From: Virgibacillus sp. LDC-1
GTDB taxonomy: Bacteria > Bacillota > Bacilli > Bacillales > Amphibacillaceae
Length of the DNA stretch: 32,566 nucleotides
Assembly (NCBI RefSeq): GCF_030137545.1
Contig: NZ_JARUVL010000022.1
Span: 1-32,566 of the forward strand
Reading direction: 5' to 3'
In this document: piece by piece, positions 7,908 through 18,976 of the stretch
Position numbering within the stretch: position 1 is the first letter of the stretch
Layout: every line of letters begins with the position of its first letter
Translations under genes and position numbers: made by a program
The notes under the pieces: generated by a model
Seen by the model: the letters and a program-made list of their open reading frames with translations, nothing else
What the model was told of the DNA's origin: nothing
Databases searched by the model: none

Positions 7908-10250
7908 ATGTTTGTAGCCCATATACGTGAAAACGATTTAATAAGACAGTCTGTTCAGGATCATTTAGAAGGTGTTTCTAGATTAGGACGCAAGTATGGT
8001 GCATCCATTGGCCTTGGTGCACATGGTGAATTAGCCGGATTCCTACATGATATGGGAAAGTATACCGATGCGTTTACAACATACATAGAGAATGCTGTGT
8101 TGCACCGACAAATTGCCGCAAAAAAAATCGACCATTCTACTGCAGGGGCAAAGTATATATATGATTGCTTTTATAAAGGAAATGACTTGGATAAGTTTGT
8201 TGTTGAAATTGTTGGGATGGCGATATTATCACATCATTCTGGAATACAAAATTTTGTTCAGATAGATTTAAGTACATCGGATTATATTCGCCGTGTTGTT
8301 GAAAAAGATTTGCCTTATTATGACGAAGTCAAAAGAAATTTTGAAGCGGTTGAAGGTAATCGTGAACGTGTACAAAGATTGTTTCAAGAAGCTGTTGATG
8401 AGTTCGGTGTATTTATTCAAAAAGTTAAACCTCTAGCTAACCCTTATGTCTATATAAACTACACACAAAAGCTAGTTTTAAGTATATTGCTAGATGCAGA
8501 TCGTACAGATACGCGTCGGTTTGAAGAAAATGATACAACACCACTTTCAATGGATTTTTCTTTTCAAGCCCGTTATAAAACAATGATGAAAACCGTTGAC
8601 AAATGGAAAAAGAGTACCGAATCTATTAATCTATTACGTTCCAGAATATCTGAAAATTGCGACTTAATCGCCGGCGATGCATCTGATATTTATACGCTAT
8701 CTATTCCGACTGGCGGTGGTAAAACATTTGCGAGTTTGCGTTATGCGTTAAAGCATGCAGCGCTTTATAAAAAAGAACGCATTATTTATGTTGTACCTTA
8801 TACCACAATTTTAGAGCAAAATGCACAGGCGGTACGTGAAATTATTAATGATGAAAAATCTGTTTTAGAGCACCATTCTAATGTAATAGATGACAGGGAT
8901 CAGGATGAAGATTACTATGGGAAACCACTTCAAAAAAAGATGCAGCTAGGACGAGATAATTGGGATTATCCGATTATATTTACAACGATGGTGCAATTTC
9001 TCGATGCTTTCTTTCAAAAAGGAACCCGTAAAACTCGTCGTTTACATAATTTAGCGAATGCGATCATCGTGTTTGATGAAGTACAGTCTGTTCCATATCA
9101 TCATTTTTCTTTGTTTAATACAGCAGTTAACTTTTTACATCATATTGGGAATAGCAGTATTTTATTATGTACAGCTACTCAGCCAACAGTAGGAGAGATG
9201 AAATATGCGATTACGCTAAAGGATAACGCTGAAATGGTTCCTGATCTATCAAATGTTGTTAAAGCATTTGAGCGTGTGGAACTCCACAATCTTGTTTCTA
9301 AAGATGGGTGGGATGCAGGACGTATAGCAGATGAAGTAGAGCAGATTATGATGGAAAGCCAATCCGTGCTAATTATTTTAAACACAAAAACAGCTGTGCG
9401 TCAGCTATTTGAAGAATTACAAGGGCGTGACATTGCCACGACTTATCATTTGAGCACCTCGATGTGTCCTGCACATCGAAAGGAAATATTAGCTGAAATT
9501 CGCTTGAGATTAGGAAATGAGCGAATCATCTGCATTAGTACACAGCTAATTGAAGCTGGTGTTGATATTAGTTTTGAAACGGTTGTCCGATCATTGGCTG
9601 GCCTTGATTCTATTGCACAAGCAGCAGGCCGTTGTAATCGTCATGCTGAACGTAATAAAGGCGATGTATATATCATTAAAGCAGCAAATGAGAATTTAAA
9701 ACATTTACCTGAGATTCGAATTGGTGCTGAAGTCATGCAAAATCATATTTTATCTCAACCACACCTCGCGAATGACTTACTCAGTCCACTTGCAATTGCA
9801 TCATTTTTCAAGGAATTTGATAATCAAGCTGCTCGTGAAATTTTGCGTAATCCAAAGGGGTTAGATCATGAACTTATCGAGCTGATTGATGCTAATGTAA
9901 AAAATAATGTTCAAACACGTTCTATATCGAGTTTCAAAACATTAGAACAATATTTTGAAGCAATATCTTCTCAGACAAAGTCTATCCTTGTCCCGTATAA
10001 AGATAGGGGGAGAGAGATTATTGCTGAATTAAATGAAGACGTTCCATTGCATCGATTAAATGAGCTTTTAAAGGAAGCACAGCAGTATTCGATCAATGTA
10101 TATCAATATGAGTTACAAAAATTAGTTCAACAAGGATTACTTCAATCACTTTACCAAGATGCATTGTTCGTTGTGCATGAGGCCGGGTATAACGAAATGT
10201 ATGGGCTGTCTATCGATGGTGAGGGAACGCAATCACAGTATCATTTTTAA
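7908..10250 (+). CDS. cas3: CRISPR-associated nuclease/helicase Cas3, type I-C
   Basis: Cas3 is recruited by Cascade to unwind and degrade target DNA. The 780-residue protein has an N-terminal HD nuclease with His19, the His47-Asp48 pair (GFLHDMGK) and later His residues (DHSTAG, LSHHSG). An SF2 helicase follows, with SIPTGGGKT near residue 267, FDEVQSVP near 390, LLCTATQPT (motif III), [12 protein letters not shown] and [13 protein letters not shown] (motif VI). Length and domain order match Cas3 of subtype I-C. The frame extends to a TTG at 7881, but ATG 7908 is chosen because AGGAGGTGAAACA lies just before it. It is the first gene of a seven-gene operon, with cas5c starting 14 bp after its stop. 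Confidence 0.97.
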   Translation: MFVAHIRENDLIRQSVQDHLEGVSRLGRKYGASIGLGAHGELAGFLHDMGKYTDAFTTYIENAVLHRQIAAKKIDHSTAGAKYIYDCFYKGNDLDKFVVEIVGMAILSHHSGIQNFVQIDLSTSDYIRRVVEKDLPYYDEVKRNFEAVEGNRERVQRLFQEAVDEFGVFIQKVKPLANPYVYINYTQKLVLSILLDADRTDTRRFEENDTTPLSMDFSFQARYKTMMKTVDKWKKSTESINLLRSRISENCDLIAGDASDIYTLSIPTGGGKTFASLRYALKHAALYKKERIIYVVPYTTILEQNAQAVREIINDEKSVLEHHSNVIDDRDQDEDYYGKPLQKKMQLGRDNWDYPIIFTTMVQFLDAFFQKGTRKTRRLHNLANAIIVFDEVQSVPYHHFSLFNTAVNFLHHIGNSSILLCTATQPTVGEMKYAITLKDNAEMVPDLSNVVKAFERVELHNLVSKDGWDAGRIADEVEQIMMESQSVLIILNTKTAVRQLFEELQGRDIATTYHLSTSMCPAHRKEILAEIRLRLGNERIICISTQLIEAGVDISFETVVRSLAGLDSIAQAAGRCNRHAERNKGDVYIIKAANENLKHLPEIRIGAEVMQNHILSQPHLANDLLSPLAIASFFKEFDNQAAREILRNPKGLDHELIELIDANVKNNVQTRSISSFKTLEQYFEAISSQTKSILVPYKDRGREIIAELNEDVPLHRLNELLKEAQQYSINVYQYELQKLVQQGLLQSLYQDALFVVHEAGYNEMYGLSIDGEGTQSQYHF

Positions 10251-10263
10251 GGAGGTGAATAGA

Positions 10264-10986
10264 TTGCGAAATCAAATTGAATTTGTTGTTTATGGTAAAT
10301 ACGCTTTATTTACAGACCCCGTAACACGTATTGGAGGCGAGAAATTCACATATCAAATTCCAACGTATGAAGCATTAAAAGGGATTGTAGAATCGATTTA
10401 TTGGAAGCCAACGATTACATGGATTATCGATGAAGTGCGTGTCATGACAGCAATCCAGACAGAGGTTAAAGGCATGCGTCCCGCAAAATATCAAGATGCT
10501 GCTAATGATTTAGCGTACTATACCTATTTACGTCAACCATGTTATCAAGTGCGCGCACATTTTGAGTTTAATGAACAGCGACCTGATTTAGCGTTTGACC
10601 GGAACGAAAATAAACATCATAATATCGCAAAACGTGCTGTAAAGTGTGGTGGTCGTCGAGATATTTACTTAGGAACTCGTGAATGCCAAGGTTACGTCGA
10701 AGCGTGTACATTTGGTGAAGGAAAAGGGTTTTATGATAATTATGGTGAAATCAATTTTGGACCGATGTTTCACGGGTTTACGTACCCAGATGAAAGTACA
10801 TCTCAAGACTGGCAAGCACGTATTTGGGTACCAACCATGCAAAATGGCATCATCACGTTTATTCGTCCGGAAGTGTGTGACATCGTCCGTACGATTAAGA
10901 AAGGAAAAGCGAAAGAATTTAAAGCTGGAGAAAACTTTAAAGCAGTAGAGGACGAATATATCGAAATGTTTGGGGAGGAGAAGTAA
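10264..10986 (+). CDS. cas5c: Cas5c (Cas5d), crRNA-processing endoribonuclease and Cascade subunit
   Basis: Type I-C systems lack Cas6, and Cas5c both cuts the pre-crRNA repeat and caps the crRNA 5' handle. The protein has 240 residues from a TTG at 10264, preceded by AAGGAGGTG; an upstream frame to 10159 lies inside cas3. The residues reported as catalytic in the Bacillus halodurans enzyme (Tyr46, Lys116, His117) have counterparts here at Tyr46 and Lys117-His118 (ENKHHN). The RAMP-fold start [15 protein letters not shown] is typical. The gene stops immediately before the cas8c ATG, so the two are translationally coupled. It should cut 11 nt before the end of each repeat, leaving a TGGATTGAAAT-derived handle. 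Confidence 0.95.
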   Translation: MRNQIEFVVYGKYALFTDPVTRIGGEKFTYQIPTYEALKGIVESIYWKPTITWIIDEVRVMTAIQTEVKGMRPAKYQDAANDLAYYTYLRQPCYQVRAHFEFNEQRPDLAFDRNENKHHNIAKRAVKCGGRRDIYLGTRECQGYVEACTFGEGKGFYDNYGEINFGPMFHGFTYPDESTSQDWQARIWVPTMQNGIITFIRPEVCDIVRTIKKGKAKEFKAGENFKAVEDEYIEMFGEEK

Positions 10987-12873
10987 ATGAGCTGGATGCA
11001 ACAATTAAGCGCAGTATATGAACATAATCGCCATCGTGTAGGCACATTTGAAGAACGTCGCAACCAGCGTATAACCCTTCTACCTGTTGCCCATATGATG
11101 CAAAGTGCACAAATCCAAATAAACCTTTCACCTGATGGTGAGTTCTTGAGTGCAAAAATGCTTGATAATGAACGGACGATTGTGCCGATGACGCTGGATT
11201 CTGCGAATCGAGCAGGTAGTGCTATTCGACCACATTATTTACATGACAAGCTTTTTTATGTGGCAGGTGACTATATAAGGTTTGGTGGAGAAGAAAAACG
11301 TGCGGATTACTTTCCGAAGTATCGAGAGCAAATGAAAGCATGGGCAGATCATCCTAGTGCTATAGAAGAAGTACGAGCAATTTATGCGTATATTTCGAAA
11401 GAAAAGGTCATCGCAGATTTAATAGAAGAAAAGATATTGCCTGTTAATCATGAAGGAAAAGTTATTCCTAAATGGACGGGTGATGATAAACCTGAGATTT
11501 ATAAAGTAGTTACTGGCGATGTTTTTGGAGCGTTTGTTCGTTTTACGGTAATTCAACCTAATGCGGAACCAGTGTGGGAAAATAAAAGTCTATTTAACAG
11601 TTATATCTCTTACTTCGATGAAACGGTTGCTGCAAGTCGAGGTGTATGTTATGTAACGGCAAATAAAGATGAAATATTAACAACGCAGCATGGTTCACGA
11701 ATACGAAATGCGGGGGATTTATCAAAATTAATTTCAGCAAATGATGATACAGGGTTTACGTTTCGTGGGCGATTTGGTGAATCAACAGAGGCAGTTCAAA
11801 TTGGCTACGAGGTTTCGCAAAAGTCACATCATGCCTTGCGGTGGTTAATTCAGCGTCAAGGAACATATGTGGATAGTCGGTATTTTGTAGCGTTTGGAAT
11901 CGAGAAAGTTGAAGTACCAGAGCCATTTTCAGATGGGTTGGGCTTTTTAAATGCTGATGTACACGCTAAAGCAGAAACGAAGGTATTAACAGAAGAAGTG
12001 ACAGCTAATGAAATTACAAAGGCGATGCAAGGCTTTAAGCATACGTTTAAGGAAGCGAATCTAAAAAACATTATTGTAATGGCGGTAGATGCAGCTACAT
12101 CAGGACGTTTAGCAATTGTGTATTATCAACAGTTTCATCCTGATTTATATATTGATGCACTTACACGTTGGCATACGACATGCCGTTGGTTGCAGGAGGA
12201 TTTTGATAAAGAAACGAAGAAAACGCGTCGTTTTGTTGGAACACCTTCAACCTATCGGATCGTAGAAGCGGTCTACGGTAGCAGAGCCGATGCACGAATA
12301 AAGAAAGAATTGTACTCGCGTTTACTGCCTTGTATTGTTGAAGAAAAACCATTGCCTAAAGACATCGTGGGACTAATTTTTAATCGGGTAAAAAATCCAT
12401 ATAGCTTTAAACAATTAAAGGAATCATGGGAAGGTACATTAAACATAGCTTGTGCCTTAATTAATAAACAATATGAAAGTGAGGGATATACATTGGCATT
12501 ACAAGAAGAAAATAATTCGCGTGACTATTTGTTTGGCCGTTTACTTGGTGTTGCTGAAGTAATGGAACGCAATATTCTTCGAGAGCGGAGTGAAGACCGT
12601 GCAACGAATGCAACGCGATATTTTAATGCTTTTTCACAGCACCCAGCACGGACATGGTTTGTGATACGAAAACAGTTAACACCATACTTTGAGCGAATAG
12701 GCGTCCATGCTACACGGTATGCCAAGTTGCTTCAAGCGCTTGAATCCCGTTTAACAACGGAGCAAATGACAGATGCTCCACTGGGACCTGTGTTTTTACT
12801 AGGTTATAGTAGTCAAGTTCAAGATATGTATACGAAAAAGGAGGAAAAACAGAATGACAATATTAACGAATAA
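10987..12873 (+). CDS. cas8c: Cas8c (Csd1), large subunit of type I-C Cascade
   Basis: The 628-residue protein is the subtype-defining large subunit, which recognises the PAM and helps recruit Cas3. Its position between cas5c and cas7, and the MSWMQQLSAVYEHN start, match Csd1 proteins. Further Csd1-like segments are RPHYLHDKLFYVAGDY and CIVEEKPLPKDIVGLIFNR near the C-terminus. An internal start inside the C-terminal part can give a separate small Cas11c in I-C systems. I did not locate it with certainty, although Met codons with upstream purines occur after 12500. The ATG 10987 directly follows the cas5c stop behind GGGGAGGAGAAG. The 3' end overlaps cas7 by 20 bp. Confidence 0.95.
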   Translation: MSWMQQLSAVYEHNRHRVGTFEERRNQRITLLPVAHMMQSAQIQINLSPDGEFLSAKMLDNERTIVPMTLDSANRAGSAIRPHYLHDKLFYVAGDYIRFGGEEKRADYFPKYREQMKAWADHPSAIEEVRAIYAYISKEKVIADLIEEKILPVNHEGKVIPKWTGDDKPEIYKVVTGDVFGAFVRFTVIQPNAEPVWENKSLFNSYISYFDETVAASRGVCYVTANKDEILTTQHGSRIRNAGDLSKLISANDDTGFTFRGRFGESTEAVQIGYEVSQKSHHALRWLIQRQGTYVDSRYFVAFGIEKVEVPEPFSDGLGFLNADVHAKAETKVLTEEVTANEITKAMQGFKHTFKEANLKNIIVMAVDAATSGRLAIVYYQQFHPDLYIDALTRWHTTCRWLQEDFDKETKKTRRFVGTPSTYRIVEAVYGSRADARIKKELYSRLLPCIVEEKPLPKDIVGLIFNRVKNPYSFKQLKESWEGTLNIACALINKQYESEGYTLALQEENNSRDYLFGRLLGVAEVMERNILRERSEDRATNATRYFNAFSQHPARTWFVIRKQLTPYFERIGVHATRYAKLLQALESRLTTEQMTDAPLGPVFLLGYSSQVQDMYTKKEEKQNDNINE

Positions 12874-13720
12874 AATTGACTTTGCAGTGGTATTTACAGT
12901 AAATAAGGCGAATCCAAATGGCGATCCTTTAAATGGAAATCGTCCACGTCAAGATTTTAATGGTCACGGAGAAGTTTCCGATGTGGCTATTAAACGTAAG
13001 TTACGTAATCGCTTGCAAGATGAAGAACAGACAATATTAGTTCAATCAGATGAAAACCGTACTGATGGATTTCGTAGTGTGCGAGATCGTGTTGCTTCTG
13101 TACCCGAACTCGAAAAAATTTTAAAAAACGCAAAAGGGGATGTGCAAGCAGCTGAAAAAATTGCATGTGACACTTGGTATGATGTGCGAGCCTTTGGACA
13201 AGTTTTTGCCTTTAAAGGGGATAAATTGAGCTTAGGCATTCGTGGTCCTGTTTCTATTCACACAGCAACAAGTATTGATCCTGTTGATGTAACAAGCATG
13301 CAAATTACGAAAAGTGTAAACGCTACAACAAATGCAAAAGATCCAAGTCAAAAAACATCGGATACGATGGGAATGAAGCACCGTGTAGACTTTGGTGTCT
13401 ATGTCTTTTATGGAAGTATTAATCCTCAACTGGCAGAACGTACAGGATTTACAAAAGAAGATGCGGAAAAGTTAAAGGAAACGCTTCGCACATTGTTTGC
13501 GAATGATTCATCATCAGCCCGTCCAGACGGAAGTATGGAAGTAAATAAACTATTTTGGTGGGAGCATAATAGTAAATTAGGACAATACTCATCCGCTAAG
13601 GTTCATCGGTCAGTTAAAGTTGAAAAAGTAAAGCAAGAATTTCCTTTATCTATCAAAAACTATGAAATTACTGTAGCTCCTTTAGAAGGACTTGCGGTTG
13701 AGGAATATGACGGACTATAA
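12854..13720 (+). CDS. cas7: Cas7c (Csd2), backbone subunit of type I-C Cascade
   Basis: Several copies of this 288-residue RAMP-like protein coat the crRNA spacer. The N-terminal FAVVFTVNKANPNGDPLNGN (Csd2/Csh2 family start) and the segment MQITKSVNATTNAKDPSQ, then SDTMGMKHRVDFGVYVF, are diagnostic. The ATG at 12854 follows AAGGAGGAAAAACAGA, and the gene overlaps both cas8c (20 bp) and cas4 (14 bp). Such tight packing implies one polycistronic transcript. Confidence 0.96.
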   Translation: MTILTNKIDFAVVFTVNKANPNGDPLNGNRPRQDFNGHGEVSDVAIKRKLRNRLQDEEQTILVQSDENRTDGFRSVRDRVASVPELEKILKNAKGDVQAAEKIACDTWYDVRAFGQVFAFKGDKLSLGIRGPVSIHTATSIDPVDVTSMQITKSVNATTNAKDPSQKTSDTMGMKHRVDFGVYVFYGSINPQLAERTGFTKEDAEKLKETLRTLFANDSSSARPDGSMEVNKLFWWEHNSKLGQYSSAKVHRSVKVEKVKQEFPLSIKNYEITVAPLEGLAVEEYDGL

Positions 13721-14366
13721 GGAAGAAGATTATTTATTATTGTCTGGCATCCAGCATTTTGTATTTTGCCGTCGGCAGTGGGCACTTATTCATATTGAAC
13801 AGGCGTGGGAAGAAAATATTTTAACAGTTGAAGGGCATGCGTTGCATGAAAGGGTAGATAATACGTCTATACGGGAAAAACGAGGTAACACCCTTTATGT
13901 ACGAGCGTTGCCTGTACATTCTTCCATTCTAGGTATTAGTGGTATTTGTGATATGGTAGAGTTTATAGAAGATAAAAATGGTGTATCTTTATTTGGCGAG
14001 GATGGTCTTTATTTAGCGAAGCCAATTGAATATAAGCGCGGTAAACCGAAAACCCATGAAGCTGATCTTTTACAACTCACCGCCCAAACCATGTGCTTGG
14101 AAGAGATGCTGCATATTACGATTAATGAAGCGGCAATGTTTTATCATGAGGTAAAGCGTCGCCAGGTTGTCTCGATTACTAATGAATTAAAGCAAAAAGT
14201 TAAAACAATAACGAAAGAAATGCATCATTATTATACAAGGCGATATACACCTCGTGTAAAGACAGGTAAACATTGTAAAAGTTGTTCCTTACAACATAAA
14301 TGTTTGCCAGAGTTGCTGGATCGCGAGACAGTATCGACTTATATGAATAGGTTGTTAGAACAATGA
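13707..14366 (+). CDS. cas4: Cas4 exonuclease, spacer-adaptation factor
   Basis: Cas4 is a RecB-family nuclease with an Fe-S cluster. It trims prespacers and selects PAM-containing ones together with Cas1-Cas2. The 219-residue protein keeps Cys21 (FVFCRRQW) and Cys190, Cys193 and Cys199 (HCKSCSLQHKC) for the cluster. The nuclease site has His47, Asp82 and Glu108-x-Lys110 (PIEYKRGK). The chosen start is ATG 13707, within the last codons of cas7. TTG codons at 13692 and 13701 are less likely alternatives. It overlaps cas1 by 4 bp (ATGA). Confidence 0.95.
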   Translation: MTDYKEEDYLLLSGIQHFVFCRRQWALIHIEQAWEENILTVEGHALHERVDNTSIREKRGNTLYVRALPVHSSILGISGICDMVEFIEDKNGVSLFGEDGLYLAKPIEYKRGKPKTHEADLLQLTAQTMCLEEMLHITINEAAMFYHEVKRRQVVSITNELKQKVKTITKEMHHYYTRRYTPRVKTGKHCKSCSLQHKCLPELLDRETVSTYMNRLLEQ

Positions 14367-15394
14367 AACAGTTATTAAATGTTGTTTATATCTCGCAACC
14401 CGATACGTATTTGGCGCTAAAAGGCCAGAATTTAAATATTTTGCAAGAAGGAGAGTCGGTCGCTCGCGTTCCATTGCATAATATAGAAGGAATTTGTACT
14501 TTTGGACATCAAGGTGCAAGTCCTGCATTAATGGCAACATGTATGGAACAAAATATTAGTGTGACTTTCTTTACTAGTAGTGGAAGGCTACGTGGGCGCG
14601 TAATAGGCATGACTAATGGTAATGTCTCATTACGAAAAATACAATACCGTATATCGGATTGTGAAGATCAATGCGCAACGATTGCAAAACATATGGTGAT
14701 AGGAAAGATTTATAATTGTGAACAATTGCTTAAGAGAACGATTCGTGACCACGCCCTACGTGTGAATGTAGATGTGTTAGAGAATACGATTACTCAGTTA
14801 AAAAACTCTCGTCAATCTGCTTTAGATTGTGAAAGTTTAGATGAACTTAGAGGGATAGAAGGTAATGCGGCTAGTGCGTATTTTAGTGTGTTTAACAATT
14901 GTATTTTACAACAAACGAATGATTTCTTGTTCCAAACACGTAATCGAAGACCTCCAAAAGACCGTGTGAACGCACTTTTGTCATTTGCATATTCGTTATT
15001 AGCATCAGAAGTAGCTGCTGCGTTAGAAGGGGTTGGTTTGGATGCATATGTTGGATTTTTACATCGCGACCGCCCTGGCAGAATGTCACTCGCTCTAGAT
15101 GTTATGGAAGAACTGCGTCCAATTGTCGCAGAGCGTTTTGTACTAAAGCTTATAAATCGAAAACAAATTCAAGCCAATGACTTTATTGTGAAAGAAAATA
15201 ATGCGGTGCTATTAAAAGATGATGCACGTCGTACTTTCTTACAGCTTTGGCAAGAAGCGAAACAGGAGAAAATCACACATCCATATTTAAAGGAGAAGAT
15301 TCAATGGGGGCTTATACCTCATGTGCAGGCTTTATTACTTGCAAGATATATTCGTGGCGACCTTGATGGATATCCGCCACTCTTAATAAGGTAG
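14363..15394 (+). CDS. cas1: Cas1 integrase, type I-C
   Basis: Cas1 with Cas2 inserts new spacers at the leader-proximal repeat. The 343-residue protein has the metal-binding triad Glu166 (RGIEGNAA), His234 (GFLHRDRPGRMSLALD) and Glu249/Glu250 (DVMEELRP). The beta-strand N-terminal domain starts LLNVVYISQPDTYLALKG. No truncation is seen, so adaptation should be possible. It is translationally coupled to cas4, and cas2 follows after 9 bp. Confidence 0.97.
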   Translation: MKQLLNVVYISQPDTYLALKGQNLNILQEGESVARVPLHNIEGICTFGHQGASPALMATCMEQNISVTFFTSSGRLRGRVIGMTNGNVSLRKIQYRISDCEDQCATIAKHMVIGKIYNCEQLLKRTIRDHALRVNVDVLENTITQLKNSRQSALDCESLDELRGIEGNAASAYFSVFNNCILQQTNDFLFQTRNRRPPKDRVNALLSFAYSLLASEVAAALEGVGLDAYVGFLHRDRPGRMSLALDVMEELRPIVAERFVLKLINRKQIQANDFIVKENNAVLLKDDARRTFLQLWQEAKQEKITHPYLKEKIQWGLIPHVQALLLARYIRGDLDGYPPLLIR

Positions 15395-15403
15395 GTGTGA
15401 AGG

Positions 15404-15694
15404 ATGTTAGTACTTGTAACTTACGATGTGCAAACTTCAAGTACAAGTGGAGCGAAACGTTTACGTAAAGTTGCAAAAAAGTGTGAGCAGTATGGTGTAC
15501 GTGTTCAAAACTCTGTCTTTGAGTGTATTGTTGATAGTGCACAAATGCGGCAATTAGAGCTGGATCTTTTGAAACTTATTGATCCAGACAAGGACAGTCT
15601 TCGATTTTATCGTTTAGGAAACAATCATGATAGTAAAGTGAAACATATTGGTGCCAAGCCTTCTTTAGAAGTGGATAAACCTCTTATTTTTTAA
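15404..15694 (+). CDS. cas2: Cas2, spacer-adaptation protein
   Basis: The 96-residue protein is a ferredoxin-fold dimer bridging two Cas1 dimers. MLVLVTYDV with Asp8, the helix SGAKRLRKVAKKCEQYG and VQNSVFECIVD fit the I-C Cas2 family. The ATG follows AGGTAGGTGTGAAGG. It is the last cas gene, and the CRISPR leader begins at its stop codon. Confidence 0.96.
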   Translation: MLVLVTYDVQTSSTSGAKRLRKVAKKCEQYGVRVQNSVFECIVDSAQMRQLELDLLKLIDPDKDSLRFYRLGNNHDSKVKHIGAKPSLEVDKPLIF

Positions 15695-15852
15695 TGCGCG
15701 AACCTTAAGCGCTCATAAAATCCCAGGGGGGTTCGCGCAAAATTATTATTATTTGTTATAGGATTTTTATAAAATCAAGTTAATCTAGATAATAAAAATG
15801 TAGCATAACACAATATATAGGTGAGATGATATTTTTTTTACTATATCTCGCA
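15695..15852 (+). promoter_or_regulatory. CRISPR leader with a 10-bp perfect inverted repeat
   Basis: The 158 bp between the cas2 stop and the first repeat are the leader. The perfect arms TGCGCGAACC (15695-15704) and GGTTCGCGCA (15730-15739) flank a 25-base centre and are followed by AAATTATTATTATTT. The remainder is AT-rich, with no promoter I can fix confidently; TATATA at 15814-15819 and CATAAC near 15804 are weak -10 candidates. The arms could act as a protein-binding site for adaptation or transcription, or as a cas2 terminator. The reading as leader rests on position and AT-richness. Confidence 0.75.
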
Positions 15853-18840
15853 GTCACTCCCTTTATTGGGAGTGTGGATTGAAATAAAAAGGGGAGATGT
15901 GGAAATTACACGGATATCAGTCACTCCCTTTATTGGGAGTGTGGATTGAAATAAGGAAATAAGTTGCATCTTTGCCATAGCGATTCAAGTCACTCCCTTT
16001 ATTGGGAGTGTGGATTGAAATGGCATGTGTGCGTCACTCTCCTTTCTTATCCGTGTCACTCCCTTTATTGGGAGTGTGGATTGAAATACACTCAAACCTC
16101 CTTAACAAGTCGCGCACATCGTCACTCCCTTTATTGGGAGTGTGGATTGAAATACGGTTGACGATGAAGGGAAGTCACCAACGTTAGGGTCACTCCCTTT
16201 ATTGGGAGTGTGGATTGAAATCTGAAATAGTCGCCAATTCACCTATGGAGATTGGTCACTCCCTTTATTGGGAGTGTGGATTGAAATTTGCCAGAAAGAA
16301 ACCAAACCAGACCATATTTCCGTCACTCCCTTTATTGGGAGTGTGGATTGAAATGAATGGAACTTTAACGATAAGGTGGTTACGTCTGCGTCACTCCCTT
16401 TATTGGGAGTGTGGATTGAAATTCTGACATCCTTACCGTATATCGCTGTCCTTACTGTCACTCCCTTTATTGGGAGTGTGGATTGAAATATTTGTAATAA
16501 GGGGTGGCTTTAAATTTTTAAAAGTCACTCCCTTTATTGGGAGTGTGGATTGAAATGTCAAATCAAACGCTAGTAACTCATCCATTGCCGTCACTCCCTT
16601 TATTGGGAGTGTGGATTGAAATTCACACCATTAAAAGCACCAGAAACGATTCCCCGTCACTCCCTTTATTGGGAGTGTGGATTGAAATATTGATCATGAC
16701 GAAGTAGTTATCGTTTTCAACGTCACTCCCTTTATTGGGAGTGTGGATTGAAATGGATTTAGGAGGATAATACATGCAACCAATTTCAAGTCACTCCCTT
16801 TATTGGGAGTGTGGATTGAAATCTCCGTTAATATATCTTGTGCCGTTTTATCCGTGTCACTCCCTTTATTGGGAGTGTGGATTGAAATTTTTCTAGACAT
16901 ACCTTGCATTTGTACATCATTTGGCGTCACTCCCTTTATTGGGAGTGTGGATTGAAATTTTGCCTAGAATAATCTTTCGCACACCTAAAGCAAGTCACTC
17001 CCTTTATTGGGAGTGTGGATTGAAATTCCAACGTTGAAAGATACATTAAAGCGAAGTGATGGTCACTCCCTTTATTGGGAGTGTGGATTGAAATATGTTT
17101 AACCACCTTTCTTTAATAAAATCAATATAGTCACTCCCTTTATTGGGAGTGTGGATTGAAATTAGAACTGTCATTAATAGAGACAATGGCTTAGCTAAAG
17201 TCACTCCCTTTATTGGGAGTGTGGATTGAAATGCTAATTGCGCCTTCATATCGTCAATATCCTTATGTCACTCCCTTTATTGGGAGTGTGGATTGAAATC
17301 ACCTAATGGCGATCTTGTATCAATGTTGTTTGCAGGTCACTCCCTTTATTGGGAGTGTGGATTGAAATCACCAGATACAACAGCACCAAATAATATAACT
17401 AGTCACTCCCTTTATTGGGAGTGTGGATTGAAATAACTGAATTAAGTTTACGCAATATCGAATCATGGTCACTCCCTTTATTGGGAGTGTGGATTGAAAT
17501 AAATTAATAAAAGAACTCGAACACGAAATCCAAAGTCACTCCCTTTATTGGGAGTGTGGATTGAAATGGAAATCCTGAAAGAGTATTTTGCGTAAATTGC
17601 GTCACTCCCTTTATTGGGAGTGTGGATTGAAATTTCTTCGTTGTCATAAATTGCTACTGTGGTAAAATGTCACTCCCTTTATTGGGAGTGTGGATTGAAA
17701 TACTAGCTGTTCATACTGTATCACAAATGAGTGATCGTCACTCCCTTTATTGGGAGTGTGGATTGAAATAGAATGGTTTTAGGTCAAAATCAATATCCCC
17801 TCTGTCACTCCCTTTATTGGGAGTGTGGATTGAAATGAGATAACAACGCCATAATCATTTTTCTTAAACGTCACTCCCTTTATTGGGAGTGTGGATTGAA
17901 ATATCATCTTTTTCTTTACGATCAACTAATACAGCTGTCACTCCCTTTATTGGGAGTGTGGATTGAAATATGGTTAAAATGGAAAAACAAATGAAGAAAA
18001 CAAGTCACTCCCTTTATTGGGAGTGTGGATTGAAATTGAAAGTGCAAACAACACAACAAGCGATCAAATAGTCACTCCCTTTATTGGGAGTGTGGATTGA
18101 AATTTCTGGACTAGGTTTCATGTCAAGATAGTTAAAGTCACTCCCTTTATTGGGAGTGTGGATTGAAATAATAATCGCATTGTCAACCAATAACTAAGAC
18201 CATGTCACTCCCTTTATTGGGAGTGTGGATTGAAATGATAATCCTTGTACCCATCAAGAAACTTGTTTTGGTCACTCCCTTTATTGGAGTGTGGATTGAA
18301 ATACTCGAACATTAAAAGAAAATGACGATATCAGGGCGTCACTCCCTTTATTGGGAGTGTGGATTGAAATCCATATGTAAAAATGGTTATTAGTTTTAGA
18401 TGATGTCACTCCCTTTATTGGGAGTGTGGATTGAAATTCCAAATCCGTTTTTACTAACGGAAAAATCACGTGTCACTCCCTTTATTGGGAGTGTGGATTG
18501 AAATCAATTGATTTTCATATAAATCTCCTCCTAAATTGTCACTCCCTTTATTGGGAGTGTGGATTGAAATCTCCTGATGGCGCGAGCATGATTGTAACGG
18601 TAAAAGTCACTCCCTTTATTGGGAGTGTGGATTGAAATATCTGACTTAACTTCTTGTTTAGGTGGAACATAGGGTCACTCCCTTTATTGGGAGTGTGGAT
18701 TGAAATATCTGCGGATTATCCTCTGCACTCACAGCAACACGTCACTCCCTTTATTGGGAGTGTGGATTGAAATTTTTTTAAATACTTTACCAGGCTCACA
18801 ATTGCTTGTCACTCCCTTTATTGGGAGTGTGGATTGAAAT

Positions 18841-18943
18841 AACTCATTAAAAGATGGCATGAGTAAGGCTGACGAGTCACTCCCTTTATTGGGAGTGTGG
18901 ATTGAAATAACTCATTAAAAGATGGCATGAGTAAGGCTGACGA
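18841..18943 (+). repeat. Tandem duplication of one spacer (spacers 45 and 46)
   Basis: Spacers at 18841-18875 and 18909-18943 are identical over 35 bp (AACTCATTAAAAGATGGCAT onward). One repeat-spacer unit has been copied in place. Confidence 0.95.
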
Positions 18944-18976
18944 GTCACTCCCTTTATTGGGAGTGTGGATTGAAAT

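Noticed and set aside
10669-11155. Several minus-strand and plus-strand frames inside cas5c and cas8c
   Set aside because: They are shadows of well-supported cas genes, without start sites or homology.
16022-16054. Spacer 3 contains GTCACTCTCCTTT, resembling the repeat start
   Set aside because: Only about a dozen bases match, with a change, and the spacer has normal length. It is probably chance rather than a degraded repeat.
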